Source: Burkholderia sp. Ax-1724 (GTDB lineage Bacteria > Pseudomonadota > Gammaproteobacteria > Burkholderiales > Burkholderiaceae). From it: DNA of 64,000 nucleotides. Below, one piece after another: positions 9,496 through 19,660 of the stretch (positions are counted from its first letter, which is position 1; every line of letters begins with the position of its first letter). Under the pieces are notes generated by a model. That model saw only the letters and a program-made list of their open reading frames with translations, was not told the DNA's origin and did not search any database. Location: positions 1-64,000 of the forward strand of contig NZ_VWWL01000011.1 in NCBI RefSeq assembly GCF_011752995.1. Reading direction: 5' to 3'. The translations under genes and the position numbers were made by a program.

Positions 9496-9929
9496 TCAAC
9501 ACCATATTGGTCGTCTGCGTCGGCAACATCTGCCGCAGCCCGATGGCTCAGTACCTGCTCGCGCGCGAGCTGAACGGCGTCACCGTCATATCTGCCGGGC
9601 TCGACGCAGTCGTCGGCTGCGGGCCCGACCCGCTCGCGGTGCGTGTAAGCGCCGAGTCAGGACTCGACATCACCTCCCATCGCGCACAGCAATTGAACGT
9701 CGGCCTGGTTGGCGGCGCCGATCTGATTCTCGCGATGGAAGCCTCGCACAAGCACGAAATCATGCGACGCCATCCGGGCGCGTCGGGAAAGGTGTTCCGG
9801 CTCGGAGAGATCGGACGCTTCGACGTGCCCGACCCCTACACGAAACCGATTGCACAGTTCTACGACGCATTCGATCTGATCCGGCAAGGCGTGGATACAT
9901 GGACGCCTCGCATAAAAGCCATGGCCTAA
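9492..9929 (+). CDS. low-molecular-weight protein-tyrosine phosphatase (Wzb/BceD-like)
   Basis: 145 residues. The P-loop CVGNICRS near residue 10 gives the CX5R catalytic site, and DPYTKP near residue 120 supplies the general acid. It is expected to dephosphorylate the tyrosine-rich tail of the neighbouring autokinase, a cycle needed for polymerisation and export in Wzy-dependent systems. Overlaps the exporter gene by 4 bp and precedes the kinase by 15 bp. Confidence 0.92.
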   Translation: MINTILVVCVGNICRSPMAQYLLARELNGVTVISAGLDAVVGCGPDPLAVRVSAESGLDITSHRAQQLNVGLVGGADLILAMEASHKHEIMRRHPGASGKVFRLGEIGRFDVPDPYTKPIAQFYDAFDLIRQGVDTWTPRIKAMA

Positions 9930-9944
9930 CGAGGAAACAACAAC

Positions 9945-12176
9945 ATGAACAACCGATTGGATATACCGGTCGAGGACCACATCGACGAGGACGGCGACCT
10001 GATTCGCTACCTCGACATCGTGATCTCGAACCGCTGGCTCATCATCAGCATATTCGTCGCGGTCACGCTGCTCGGAACCGCTTACGCGTTCCTCGCGCGA
10101 CCGACGTACGAGGCGGACATGATGATCCAGGTCGAGGAAGACAATCCGACCAGTGCAAGCACTCTACTCGGCGACGTGTCGTCACTGTTCGACGTCAAGA
10201 CGCAAGCCGAAGGTGAACTGGAAATTTTGCAGTCGCAGTTCGTGGTGGATCAGGCCGTGCAAAACCTGCGCCTCTATATCGACGCGCAGCCCCGCTATTT
10301 CCCGCTGGTCGGCTGGCTGATCGCGGCCAATGCGAAAACCCTGTCTAATCCTGGCCTGCTCGGCTGGGGGGGCTTTGCATGGGGCACGGAATCAATCGAC
10401 GTGCGTGAGTTCGACGTACCGAAAGAACTGTACGACGAACGCTTCAAGCTGACGCTGCTCGACAACCATCGCTTCATCCTGAAGCAATCGGACCTCGACT
10501 CGCCGATCGAAGGCGTAATCGGCCAGGCGGTCGACGTCGAACAGAGTGTCGGCCATATCCACCTGCTCGTGCGCGACGTGCATGCAAAACCAGGCGCCAC
10601 GTTCGTTCTCAAGCGGCAATCGAAGCTCAAGACGCTGACCGATCTGCAAGACAAGCTGAACATGCAGCAGAAAGGCAAGCAGAGCGACATCATTACCGGC
10701 TCGCTGCGCGGCACCGATCCGCAACTGATTTCGTCGATCATGAATCAGATCGGCCAGGCCTATGTCGAGCAGAACGTGAAGCGCAAGGCGGCCGAAGCGG
10801 ACCAGTCTTCACACTATCTCGAGACGCTGTTGCCGGGCCTCAAGCACGATCTCGAAGTTGCCGAGAAGCGCTACACCACAATGCGCAATCAGCGCGGCTC
10901 GTTCGATGTAAACCTCGAAGCGCAAACCTTTCTGCAGCAAAGCGTCGCGACGCAAAGCGGCCTGCTCGATCTGGAACAGAAGCGCGCTGATCTCGCCTCG
11001 CGCTATGCACCTGGCCACCCGGCAATCGCCGCTCTCGATCAACAGATCGACGAGATGAAATCCAAGCTCGGTGACGTCAACGGCCACCTCAAACGCCTGC
11101 CGAACGTCGATCAGGACGCGGTGTCGCTAATGCGCGACGTGCAGGTCGCACAGGATATCTATGTCGGCACACTAAACGAGATCCAGCAACTGAAGCTCGT
11201 TTCGGCTGGCAAGGTCGGCAACGTGCGTCTGGTCGACCCTGCGCGCTTGCCCGACGAACCGGTATGGCCAAAGAAGCCACTCGTAATCGGTCTCGCCGCG
11301 ATCGCCGGTTTGATCTTCGGCATCGGCGCGGCATTCGCGCGGGAAATGCTGTATGGCGGAGTCACTGATGCGCAGGATATCGAGCGCTACGCGGGTCTCA
11401 ACGTGTACGGCACGATCCCTCTTTCGCAGGCACAGAAGCCTCTGAATGCATCGATGCAGGCGGGTAAGCAGGGCAAATACCTGCTCGCAGAAACCAATTC
11501 GACGGACCCTTCGATTGAAAGTCTGCGCAGCCTGCGCACGGCTCTCAGCTTCGCGATGCTCGAAGCACCGAATAATCGGCTGCTGTTGACGGGCCCCGCA
11601 CCAGGCGTCGGCAAGTCGTTCATCTCCGCGAACCTGGCGGCCGTCCTGTGCGGCGGCGGCAAGCGCGTTCTGCTGGTTGACGCGGACATGCGGCGCGGCC
11701 ATCTGCACCAGTACTTCGGCCGCAAGCGCGGCACGGGTCTGTCTAATGTTCTCGCCGGCCAGGCGACGGCTGAAGCCGCGATCCAGTACGACGTATCGCA
11801 GGGACTCGATCTGATGACGACTGGTAGCATTCCTCCCAATGCGTCGGAGCTGCTGCTCAGCGAAAGCATGAGCCGCCTGATGGAATCGCTGAGCGAGCGT
11901 TACGACATGGTCGTCATCGACACGCCGCCGGTACTGGCTGTTTCTGACGCACCGGTGATGGCGACAATCGCGGGTACCGTGTTCCTGGTCTCACGCTTCC
12001 AGAAGACCACGATCGGCGAACTCACAGAGAGCGCACGACAACTGCAACGCTCGAACGCCCCGCTCAGGGGCGTGATCTTCAACGGCGTCGATGCGCGCGC
12101 GTTCGGCTATCGCTCGAAATATGGCTCGTACCGCTACGTGGCCTATCAGTATCAGAACCAGAAGCCGGCGAAATGA
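9945..12176 (+). CDS. polysaccharide chain-length regulator and tyrosine autokinase (Wzc/BceF-like)
   Basis: 743 residues. A Wzz-type domain with membrane helices near residues 28-48 and 445-465 flanks a large periplasmic coiled-coil region. The cytoplasmic kinase domain has Walker A GPAPGVGKSF (about 547-556), Walker A' LLVDADMRRGH and Walker B MVVIDTPP. The C-terminal tail carries six tyrosines within about 20 residues (from YRSKYGSYRY on), the autophosphorylation cluster typical of BY-kinases. It forms the usual kinase/phosphatase pair with the upstream gene. Confidence 0.93.
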   Translation: MNNRLDIPVEDHIDEDGDLIRYLDIVISNRWLIISIFVAVTLLGTAYAFLARPTYEADMMIQVEEDNPTSASTLLGDVSSLFDVKTQAEGELEILQSQFVVDQAVQNLRLYIDAQPRYFPLVGWLIAANAKTLSNPGLLGWGGFAWGTESIDVREFDVPKELYDERFKLTLLDNHRFILKQSDLDSPIEGVIGQAVDVEQSVGHIHLLVRDVHAKPGATFVLKRQSKLKTLTDLQDKLNMQQKGKQSDIITGSLRGTDPQLISSIMNQIGQAYVEQNVKRKAAEADQSSHYLETLLPGLKHDLEVAEKRYTTMRNQRGSFDVNLEAQTFLQQSVATQSGLLDLEQKRADLASRYAPGHPAIAALDQQIDEMKSKLGDVNGHLKRLPNVDQDAVSLMRDVQVAQDIYVGTLNEIQQLKLVSAGKVGNVRLVDPARLPDEPVWPKKPLVIGLAAIAGLIFGIGAAFAREMLYGGVTDAQDIERYAGLNVYGTIPLSQAQKPLNASMQAGKQGKYLLAETNSTDPSIESLRSLRTALSFAMLEAPNNRLLLTGPAPGVGKSFISANLAAVLCGGGKRVLLVDADMRRGHLHQYFGRKRGTGLSNVLAGQATAEAAIQYDVSQGLDLMTTGSIPPNASELLLSESMSRLMESLSERYDMVVIDTPPVLAVSDAPVMATIAGTVFLVSRFQKTTIGELTESARQLQRSNAPLRGVIFNGVDARAFGYRSKYGSYRYVAYQYQNQKPAK

Positions 12177-13681
12177 GTACGCTGCGAGCTACCTGGCGGC
12201 GCCCGCCGCGCAAAAGCGACAAGCTGCCGTTTCTCTGGCTGCTGGCCGGCGGTGGCGCGATCGCCGGGCTTTTCACCGCGCTCTATCTGGGCGCCACGAA
12301 TGCGCTGACAGCCTGCCTGCTCCTGCTCAGCGCGGCAAGCATCTGCTGCCTCAAAGCCGATAACGAATTGCTGCGCCTATGGCGGCTCTTCGCGCTCGCG
12401 TACTTTTGCGTGCTGCCGGCCGGTCAGCTGATTGCGCGCGACGAAATCTATTTGACGCTGCTACCCGAGCAAAACCCGGCGACGATCTCATGGTTCGTGC
12501 TGAACATCATCGGCATCTGGGCGATGAACTTCACATTCATCGTTTTGCGCAATCGTCGCACGGGCGCGAGAGCGTCGACGCCTGTCGGAACGCCGGATAT
12601 ACGTCGCGCAGTTCTCGCAAGCCGCTGGGTCTATATGTTCGCGTTGCTTTCGCTCGCGGCACTCGCGTTCATCTACGTAAAGCTCGGCGGTTATCGGGCG
12701 ATCGTACAGTTGTATGCGGATCGTCTCGAAACCTCGGTCACGCAGAACGATCCGCTCGAAGGACTCGGCGTTGTGCAAGCGCTGGCCAATACCGCACCAC
12801 TATGGGTGTTCGCATGCGTGATGCTGCGACCCTGGCGTAGCCGGCTGATGAAATTCGCAGCATTCTCTCAACTGGTGGTGCTTGGCTGGCTGTCGTCGGG
12901 CGTGTTCGGCAACCGGCAGGGCATCGTGTTCGTCGTGCTGTTCGCCTGCTTTATCTATCACTCGTTCTCGGCTCAAATCAGCAAGCGTGCGGCGAAGATC
13001 GTCGGCGTGTGCGTCGCGATCGGCGGCCTTGCGATGATTCCGCTGAAGTTTGGTATCGACTATTCCGAACTCGGCAATCTGTCCAAGAACTTTGCTGACC
13101 AGCGGATGCTGCAACTGTCGATGGGACCGCTTAGCTTCTTCCTGTTTCGCGACCTGTCGCGTTTCGACGTGCAAGTGTTGGCGCTTCAGTCGGTATCGAA
13201 ACCTGGCTACACGCTCGGCATGGGGCGCAGCTTCGTCGGCGCCGCCGCAGCAATCGTGCCCAAAGCGATCTGGAAAAACAAACCTGACACCTTCGCACGC
13301 GAGAAGAGCGATATTGTGCGCGAAACCGAAACCAACGATTCCGACGAAACAACACTGCTATTCGGAATGCCTGGAGAATTTCTCGTCAATTTCGGCGTGT
13401 TTGGCTATTTACTGTCGTTCATCGTCGTAGCATGGCTAATCGCACGCATCAATCGGATCGGTCTTGGCTCGCATTGGCGATGGCTGCCTATCAAGATCGT
13501 GTCGTACCCGCTGCCCTTCCTCTTTTTCCTGTTCGATTCGAACGTCCTTGCTTACTACGGGATGCGCTGGATCGTGCTGTTCGCTTTGCCACTGGCGCTG
13601 TTGCTGAAACAGAAAAAACATAGCTCGCGTCTTTACTATCGAAACGCCGGAGTGCGTGATGAGAATAGTCCACGTAGTTGA
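12173..13681 (+). CDS. Wzy-like polysaccharide polymerase
   Basis: 502 residues with about twelve hydrophobic helices and a large periplasmic loop. It has no strong catalytic motif, as is usual for O-antigen/oligosaccharide-unit polymerases. Identification rests on topology and position: it starts 4 bp inside the autokinase gene and is followed by glycosyltransferases and a flippase. It would join lipid-linked repeat units at the periplasmic face of the inner membrane. Confidence 0.75.
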   Translation: MSTLRATWRRPPRKSDKLPFLWLLAGGGAIAGLFTALYLGATNALTACLLLLSAASICCLKADNELLRLWRLFALAYFCVLPAGQLIARDEIYLTLLPEQNPATISWFVLNIIGIWAMNFTFIVLRNRRTGARASTPVGTPDIRRAVLASRWVYMFALLSLAALAFIYVKLGGYRAIVQLYADRLETSVTQNDPLEGLGVVQALANTAPLWVFACVMLRPWRSRLMKFAAFSQLVVLGWLSSGVFGNRQGIVFVVLFACFIYHSFSAQISKRAAKIVGVCVAIGGLAMIPLKFGIDYSELGNLSKNFADQRMLQLSMGPLSFFLFRDLSRFDVQVLALQSVSKPGYTLGMGRSFVGAAAAIVPKAIWKNKPDTFAREKSDIVRETETNDSDETTLLFGMPGEFLVNFGVFGYLLSFIVVAWLIARINRIGLGSHWRWLPIKIVSYPLPFLFFLFDSNVLAYYGMRWIVLFALPLALLLKQKKHSSRLYYRNAGVRDENSPRS

Positions 13682-14735
13682 AACATGGATCGGAGGTGTT
13701 GCCAATTACGTGACAACGCTGATGATCGAGCAGCGCGATCGCGGACACGACGTCGTACTTGTCTGCGACCCGCGCAATATGGATGTCGCGAAACTCGACA
13801 TCAACGGCATTCATGTCGTGTCATACCGATCGAGCCGCAATCCTCTGAAGTTTGCGAGCATCGCGCGTGCAGTGCGTGGTCTCGTCCAGACGCTGCATGC
13901 CGATGTGATCCACTGCCATAGCTCCTATCCCGGCATCTACGTAAGGCTGAACCGCTTCGACGGTGCCAAGGTGCTGTACACGCCGCACGCATGGTCGTTC
14001 ATGAAGAAGGACATCTCACGTCCCACCGCATTCGCGTTTGGACTCGTGGAGAAGTGGCTCGCTCGGCGCTGCACGCGCATTCTTTGCATGTCGTTCGACG
14101 AAGTGCGCGCGGCACGCAAGCACGGCATCGCACCGGATAGGATCGAGCTCGTTTACACGGGTATTCCGACCGACCCCGCCTCTGATAGGCTCGCGAGCGA
14201 ACCGGAAAACACCGTGCACCCTGCGCAGCAGATTCGGATCGGCTACTTTGGCCGTCTTGATTATCAGAAGGGCTTCGACATTCTCGTCGAGGCGCTGCCT
14301 CTCCTCAACGATAACCTGCACGTTCACGTATTCGGCACGGCGGTGCGCGGCAGTGTCACGATGCCGCGCGAAGCGTCGAGGACCACCTACCACGGCTGGA
14401 TCAGTCCCGAGGAGACAAAGCTCGCGATGCGCAGTATGGACGTAATCGTAGTGCCGTCGCGCTGGGAGGGTCTTGCACTCGTGCCGATTGAAGCAATGCG
14501 CGCAGGCAAGGTGCTCGTCGTATCGAGCGAAAGCTCACTACCTGAACAGGTCATTCATGGCTACAACGGTTTGATTCTGCGGCAGTTGACAAGCACATGC
14601 CTCGCCGAGCAACTCAACTCTCTGTCCATCGACGAATGCCGTCGCATGGGCGCAAATTCGCGTCACGTGTTCGATCACGCGTTCAACGCTGACAAATTCT
14701 TCAAATCGCTGATGAACTGCTATGAGAACGCCTGA
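13659..14735 (+). CDS. glycosyltransferase family 4-like (GT-B)
   Basis: About 358 residues. The N-terminal acceptor domain has HVVETWIGGVANYV, and the C-terminal donor domain carries IGYFGRLDYQKGFDIL and the VVPSRWEGLALVPIEAM motif with the conserved EX7E glutamates. It should add one sugar to the lipid-linked unit in the cytoplasm. I prefer the ATG at 13659, which has GGAG 8 nt upstream, over the GTG three bases earlier. It overlaps the polymerase gene by 23 bp and the next gene by 14 bp. Confidence 0.88.
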   Translation: MRIVHVVETWIGGVANYVTTLMIEQRDRGHDVVLVCDPRNMDVAKLDINGIHVVSYRSSRNPLKFASIARAVRGLVQTLHADVIHCHSSYPGIYVRLNRFDGAKVLYTPHAWSFMKKDISRPTAFAFGLVEKWLARRCTRILCMSFDEVRAARKHGIAPDRIELVYTGIPTDPASDRLASEPENTVHPAQQIRIGYFGRLDYQKGFDILVEALPLLNDNLHVHVFGTAVRGSVTMPREASRTTYHGWISPEETKLAMRSMDVIVVPSRWEGLALVPIEAMRAGKVLVVSSESSLPEQVIHGYNGLILRQLTSTCLAEQLNSLSIDECRRMGANSRHVFDHAFNADKFFKSLMNCYENA

Positions 14736-16974
14736 CGTCTTTCTTCTGCACGCGTACAGCTCGCGTAACAGCGGCGACGGCCTACTGGTCAAGCTAAGCT
14801 TGCAGGCGATCCGCGATGCGGGCTTTGCGCAGCGCGTCACGGTCGTATGTCTGGACCCGGCGTCATTCGTCGGCTATCTCGACGATCAGCACATCGAGCT
14901 GATTTCGCTCTGGCAATTCGTGGCGAGAACGTTCACACAGGCGTGGTTCCGTCGGGCACCGGTATGTTTCGGTGTCGGCGGCGGCTATCTGCGCGCAGGC
15001 ACGTGGAAGGAGGGCTGCAAAACACTCGTTGCACATGGCCTGCAGATCGTGTGTGCGTCGCTATGGAAGCCGCGCGCGCGCATCTATCTTCCGCAAAGTG
15101 TCGGACCGTTTTCTGGCTTGCCAGGCAATGTACTCAAATGGCTTGTGCGTCGCCACATCGACACAATTTTTTTGCGTGATGACAAGAGCGTACGCGAACT
15201 GACCCATCGACACGCGGTGAGAATCGGCGATCTGGTCGTGCTCGAAATCAGCAAGCAGCCGCCTGTTCCGCGCCGCGCCACCGTGACATCGTCTACTTCT
15301 TCGATATTCAGTACACGGCGCGATGTGTACTTCGTGTTTCGCGATCTCGGCGACAAGCCGTATGCGGACGCCTACGTCGCGAAACTGCGGCGCCTGGTCC
15401 AACTCACGCCCGATGCACGCCTTGCCTTGCAGAGCTCCGGACGCGGCAACAGCGACGATATGTTCTACCGACGGGTGTTCGGCATCGAATCAGCGCCGGC
15501 GTTGCGCGACGTGATCCGCCAGGAAGATGCGATCGTCGTATCGGTGCGACTGCACGGCAGTCTCGAAAGCGTGCTCGGCGGCCTGCCGAGCATCCACATC
15601 GCCTACGAGCGCAAGGGGCAAGCCGCATACAGTGATCTTGGCCTATCCAGCTATGCGTACCATGCGGAGAGCTTCGATCCCGACACGGTTACCGCTGCAA
15701 TCGAAAAGCTTCGACGCGATCCAGCACCGTTCTGGCAGCAATTGGCCGATGCATCGACGAATCGTTATCGCGAAATGATCGAACGGATCAAGGCAAAATG
15801 CGATCCGTCGATCACGCTGCTGATCGACGGCAACTTTCAAAAAGTTGGAGATCAGATCTTCAGCCCTCATATGGGTCATCGGAAGTTCGCAGCACGCTTC
15901 ACCGAGAATTTCTCCAGCGTATGTATTGCCGCTCGCTCGTTTCCCGCACAGCACGCCCGCGGCGATCTCGTGACTGGCGAAGCAACGCACTTCGTTGACC
16001 TCGGAAATCCGCGCGGCGTCAAAGCCCTGATCGGTCATCTACCGCGACTCATATGGCGTATCTGGTGTGTGATCCGCGATGCGGATCTGCTAGTGCTGCG
16101 CTTTCCAGGCAATCTCTCTCTGCTCGCGATGCTGCTGTGCCAGGCGAGCGGCAAGCCGTTCTCCGCGGAGATCGTCGCCGATCCGGGTGACTATTTCAGC
16201 GACACGGCATCATCCCATCCGTTGCGGCACATTGCTCGCCGCGTGCATTGCTGGGCCACACGTCATGCGGCGAAGCATGGCCGCACGGTACGCTATGTGA
16301 CGGTCGGCGCACTGCAGGCCATCTATCCACCCCGCGCGCAAGCGCGCTCATTCGGATTCAGCGACGCGTATCTGCCTGATGAACTGTTCGAGCTTCGCGA
16401 CGATACGTACACCAGACGCAACGCCGAAACCGGCGTGTTCCGCATCGTCAACGTGGCAATGATGCACAACGAAAGCAAGGGCCACTCGGTCCTACTGAAA
16501 GCAATGGCCGTGCTACGCGCGCGTGGACTCAACGTCGAACTCACGTTGATAGGCGATGGCGCGCAGCGCGGCACCTTCGAACAGCTAGCGGCGCAGCTCG
16601 GTCTCGGCGACTGTGTGCACTTCGCAGGTGCGTTGAGCGGTGACGACGTACTAAACATCGTAAGCCAACATGCGCTCTTCGTGCTGCCGTCACTACAGGA
16701 AGGTATGCCGCGTGCGTTGCTCGAAGCGATGGCAGTCGGCATTCCAGTGATCGCAACACAGGTTGGCGGCGTCGGCGAAGTCCTCGAACTAGCAAGTCTT
16801 ATACCGCCAGCCGATATCGATGCACTAAGCGAGAAGATCATGCACGTCGCCACCGATGCACAATGGTGCGACCAGCAGAAGAAACGTCAATACGAAACAG
16901 TGCGACGTTTTCGCTATTCGGATTTGCAGGCACAGTATCGCCACTATTGCGAGGCGCTAAAAGCATATGGCTGA
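14722..16974 (+). CDS. polysaccharide pyruvyl transferase-glycosyltransferase fusion
   Basis: 750 residues with two enzymatic halves. Residues 1 to about 370 resemble polysaccharide pyruvyl transferases (SSRNSGDGLLVKLS, GVGGGYLRAG, IYLPQSVGPF, VSVRLHGSLESVLGG). Residues about 385-750 are a GT-B glycosyltransferase (VNVAMMHNESKGHSVLLKA, LIGDGAQRGTFE, VLPSLQEGMPRALLEAM, GGVGEV). The reading frame is continuous. A single polypeptide could add a sugar and its ketal pyruvate, giving an anionic polymer; this coupling is inference. The overlap with both neighbours supports one operon. Confidence 0.82.
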   Translation: MRTPDVFLLHAYSSRNSGDGLLVKLSLQAIRDAGFAQRVTVVCLDPASFVGYLDDQHIELISLWQFVARTFTQAWFRRAPVCFGVGGGYLRAGTWKEGCKTLVAHGLQIVCASLWKPRARIYLPQSVGPFSGLPGNVLKWLVRRHIDTIFLRDDKSVRELTHRHAVRIGDLVVLEISKQPPVPRRATVTSSTSSIFSTRRDVYFVFRDLGDKPYADAYVAKLRRLVQLTPDARLALQSSGRGNSDDMFYRRVFGIESAPALRDVIRQEDAIVVSVRLHGSLESVLGGLPSIHIAYERKGQAAYSDLGLSSYAYHAESFDPDTVTAAIEKLRRDPAPFWQQLADASTNRYREMIERIKAKCDPSITLLIDGNFQKVGDQIFSPHMGHRKFAARFTENFSSVCIAARSFPAQHARGDLVTGEATHFVDLGNPRGVKALIGHLPRLIWRIWCVIRDADLLVLRFPGNLSLLAMLLCQASGKPFSAEIVADPGDYFSDTASSHPLRHIARRVHCWATRHAAKHGRTVRYVTVGALQAIYPPRAQARSFGFSDAYLPDELFELRDDTYTRRNAETGVFRIVNVAMMHNESKGHSVLLKAMAVLRARGLNVELTLIGDGAQRGTFEQLAAQLGLGDCVHFAGALSGDDVLNIVSQHALFVLPSLQEGMPRALLEAMAVGIPVIATQVGGVGEVLELASLIPPADIDALSEKIMHVATDAQWCDQQKKRQYETVRRFRYSDLQAQYRHYCEALKAYG

Positions 16975-18271
16975 CATGAAGCGGGACGTCGTCTATGTCA
17001 TGCTTGCGTCCGCGTTGCCGGCGTTTGGCAATTTCATCGCGGTCGCACTCGCGCTCAGGTATCTCGACGCGGAGTGGCTAGGAAAATCCTATGCACTTGT
17101 CGCATTCTTTTTTGTCGCGATCGATCTTTTCAATTTTGGCTCGCCGCGTATCTTCACGGTCGAACAGGTGCGTTCGCACGTGTCCACGCTGATCTTTCTG
17201 GATTGTCTTAGCGCACTCGGGTCAACCGCAGTGTTCTCAACGATAGGTGCGCTGTTCGCGCATTATGGTCTGTTTGCACGCACACAGCTCGGAATACTGA
17301 TGATACTCGCGCCGGCCTGCTATGGTCTTTCCCACTTCTCGTTGGGCATACTGCGCTTCTATGGACGTAGCGGCACGATCTGTTCGATTTCGACTATCTC
17401 GGCGTTTAGCCGTGTGTTGATCGTTGTGCTGCTGGTGGAAAGACGCTCGCTTGATGCATATCTTCCCGACCTGCTGTTACTCGTCGAAGCGATATATGGT
17501 GTGATGCTGCTTGCCGCGTACCTGCATTCGCTACGACGAGGGCCACCGCCCGACTCCGGATTCTTCCGCCCTGAGGCGGAAAAATTCCGCTTTCGGACTT
17601 TCGACTACAAGGCGTTCTTCGTGCAGAACCGCAAGGAGATTCTCGGTAGCTGGTACGGCAATGCGATTTTCTCAGGCGCGAAGCACGTAGACATCATGAT
17701 CGTCACGTTCATTGTCGGACCATCAGCGGGTTCGCTCTATCGTGGCGTGAAAAGCGTGCACAACCTTGCGTTCAATTGCGGCCAAGGCGTCGCACTCGTA
17801 TTAAGTGGCGCGCTCAAGCGAATCATGAACGCGCTCTTGCACGTGCCGCAACGTCATGTGATAGCCGCTAGCGTGATAGTGCTCATTGCGCTCGTATCGT
17901 TCGCGAGTTGGCTCGCTTGCCGCATTCATCTGTTCCCGATTGCGATGCTGGGCGGCTACACGATGCAATTTGGCTTCATGTTTGTCGCGTTCCTTGGCGC
18001 GATGCTGATTTTCTTGTGCCGTGTGCTGTCATTAATGGTGTTCTCTACCAACCGCGCGGCCTTTGTCAAGATCTCGACTCTCGAAGTTGGCGCTTCGCTC
18101 GCGTTCGTATCGGCGTTGTCGTATAGCTTTGGGCTGATTGGCGCGCTGACCGGCATCGTAATCGCGAGCATGCTCGTGTTAGTTTTGTCGTTGATGATCA
18201 GCCGACGCGCCGCACGACGATCAATCGAGAAACCGGTTGTCAGTCAATGGCAGGGAGGACTACAGAAATGA
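16967..18271 (+). CDS. Wzx-type repeat-unit flippase
   Basis: 434 residues with about twelve predicted membrane helices and the spacing of polysaccharide-transport/MATE-like flippases. It begins 8 bp inside the preceding gene and ends in an ATGA overlap with the next one. It should move the undecaprenyl-linked repeat unit to the periplasmic face. The family diverges strongly, so topology and context carry the call. Confidence 0.75.
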   Translation: MADMKRDVVYVMLASALPAFGNFIAVALALRYLDAEWLGKSYALVAFFFVAIDLFNFGSPRIFTVEQVRSHVSTLIFLDCLSALGSTAVFSTIGALFAHYGLFARTQLGILMILAPACYGLSHFSLGILRFYGRSGTICSISTISAFSRVLIVVLLVERRSLDAYLPDLLLLVEAIYGVMLLAAYLHSLRRGPPPDSGFFRPEAEKFRFRTFDYKAFFVQNRKEILGSWYGNAIFSGAKHVDIMIVTFIVGPSAGSLYRGVKSVHNLAFNCGQGVALVLSGALKRIMNALLHVPQRHVIAASVIVLIALVSFASWLACRIHLFPIAMLGGYTMQFGFMFVAFLGAMLIFLCRVLSLMVFSTNRAAFVKISTLEVGASLAFVSALSYSFGLIGALTGIVIASMLVLVLSLMISRRAARRSIEKPVVSQWQGGLQK

Positions 18272-19644
18272 AACGCCGAACACTCGTTCTCGGCGGTGTA
18301 AGTTCGGTGCCCGCTTGGCTAGCCGCGCAAATATCGGTTGCGTCGGCGGCATCGAAAGTATCGACACAGGCGGAAGACTTGCGCGACACCAAGCGCGTAT
18401 TCGCGCATTACATGGTCGCGTGGCCACGCAGCGGCCCGAACGCGGGCGTCGACAATTACATTGCCGAATTTCGCGACGCACACCAACGCGGCATCGACGG
18501 CTTTGCTCTCAATTGTGGTGGATGGCATCGCAGCGAGCCACTGTACCGTCAACGCGTGCTGACGATGTATCGCGCCGCAGAACAGTTCGGCAACGGCTTC
18601 AAGCTATTCGTCTCTGCAGACGGAAAAGCGCAGGACGAACTCGAGGACATCGTGCAGACGACCGCGAATCTCCCGGCGCAGCTGATGGTTGACGGAAAAC
18701 CTGTGATATCCGCATATGGATTAGGTGGCGATGACTCAGAGCGTGGCGAGGCACTGATCAAGCAGGCGGAATCGCTCGGCGCGTACATCGTGCCGCACTT
18801 CATGCCGTCGACGAAAGAAGCTGAAATCGGTGATGCAACCGCCAAGGAAATCGCATGGCGCTGTCATTCCGCGCAGGGTTATTTCTATTTCGGTGCGGCG
18901 GGCGCGCCGGACTCGCTCGCGCGATCGATTGCGCATCTCGCTACTGCACTAAAAGCGGCGGGAAAGCTCTTCATGGCACCCGTCACACCGTATTACCGCG
19001 GGCTTGCGAGCGGCACAAACTATCGCGCATTTGAAACAAACGGCTTTTCTGGCATGGCAACCGAATGGATTGCCACTATTCGATCTAACGTCGATTGGGT
19101 GCAGATCGTCACATGGAATGATTGGGCCGAATCGACGTATGTCGCGCCGATCGGTAGCAACGCAAGCGCACGGGTTTACGCTCCCCGCTTCGGATTATTG
19201 CCGAGTCATACAGGCTATCTCGACGCGAGCCGCTACTTCATTGAGTGGTTCAAGCGCGGGACTGCACCGACAATTACACAGGATAAGTTCTATTATTTCT
19301 ACCGCTTGCACCCGGTGGGAATCGGTGCGGCTGCTGCTGTCGGCAGTACAGGTGGTGCTGCAATCGCCCCGCGTTCAAGTACGCCATTGACCGCGCTGGT
19401 CCACGTAACGACGTTCCTCACTGAGCCCGCAACGCTTGAGATCCTGCAAGGTAATACACGAGCCGTGCGTGAACTGCCTGGCGGCGTTAGCGAAGTCGCC
19501 GTGCCAGCCCTGCCAGGCACCCCGCGTTTCTTGCTGACGCGCAACGGCAAGACGATCGCAGACAAAAGCGGTGAGGAACCCATTCGCACCAACGATTTTA
19601 CCGGTGCATTCAACTACTTCAGCGGGCAGTCGGCGCCAGATTAA
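18268..19644 (+). CDS. GH71-like alpha-1,3-glucanase, Tat-exported
   Basis: 458 residues. The start at 18268 overlaps the flippase stop as ATGA and has GGGAGG upstream. The N-terminus KRRTLVLGG is a twin-arginine signal with a cleavage region near SAASK. The mature part has the glycoside hydrolase family 71 outline: VFAHYMVAWPR, DNYIAEFRDAHQRGIDGFALN, and a later WNDWAEST segment near residue 290. Family members cleave alpha-1,3-glucan. Here it probably trims or releases the operon's own polymer; the substrate is inferred. Last gene of the operon. Confidence 0.78.
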   Translation: MKRRTLVLGGVSSVPAWLAAQISVASAASKVSTQAEDLRDTKRVFAHYMVAWPRSGPNAGVDNYIAEFRDAHQRGIDGFALNCGGWHRSEPLYRQRVLTMYRAAEQFGNGFKLFVSADGKAQDELEDIVQTTANLPAQLMVDGKPVISAYGLGGDDSERGEALIKQAESLGAYIVPHFMPSTKEAEIGDATAKEIAWRCHSAQGYFYFGAAGAPDSLARSIAHLATALKAAGKLFMAPVTPYYRGLASGTNYRAFETNGFSGMATEWIATIRSNVDWVQIVTWNDWAESTYVAPIGSNASARVYAPRFGLLPSHTGYLDASRYFIEWFKRGTAPTITQDKFYYFYRLHPVGIGAAAAVGSTGGAAIAPRSSTPLTALVHVTTFLTEPATLEILQGNTRAVRELPGGVSEVAVPALPGTPRFLLTRNGKTIADKSGEEPIRTNDFTGAFNYFSGQSAPD

Positions 19645-19660
19645 GTAAATCTCGGATAAC

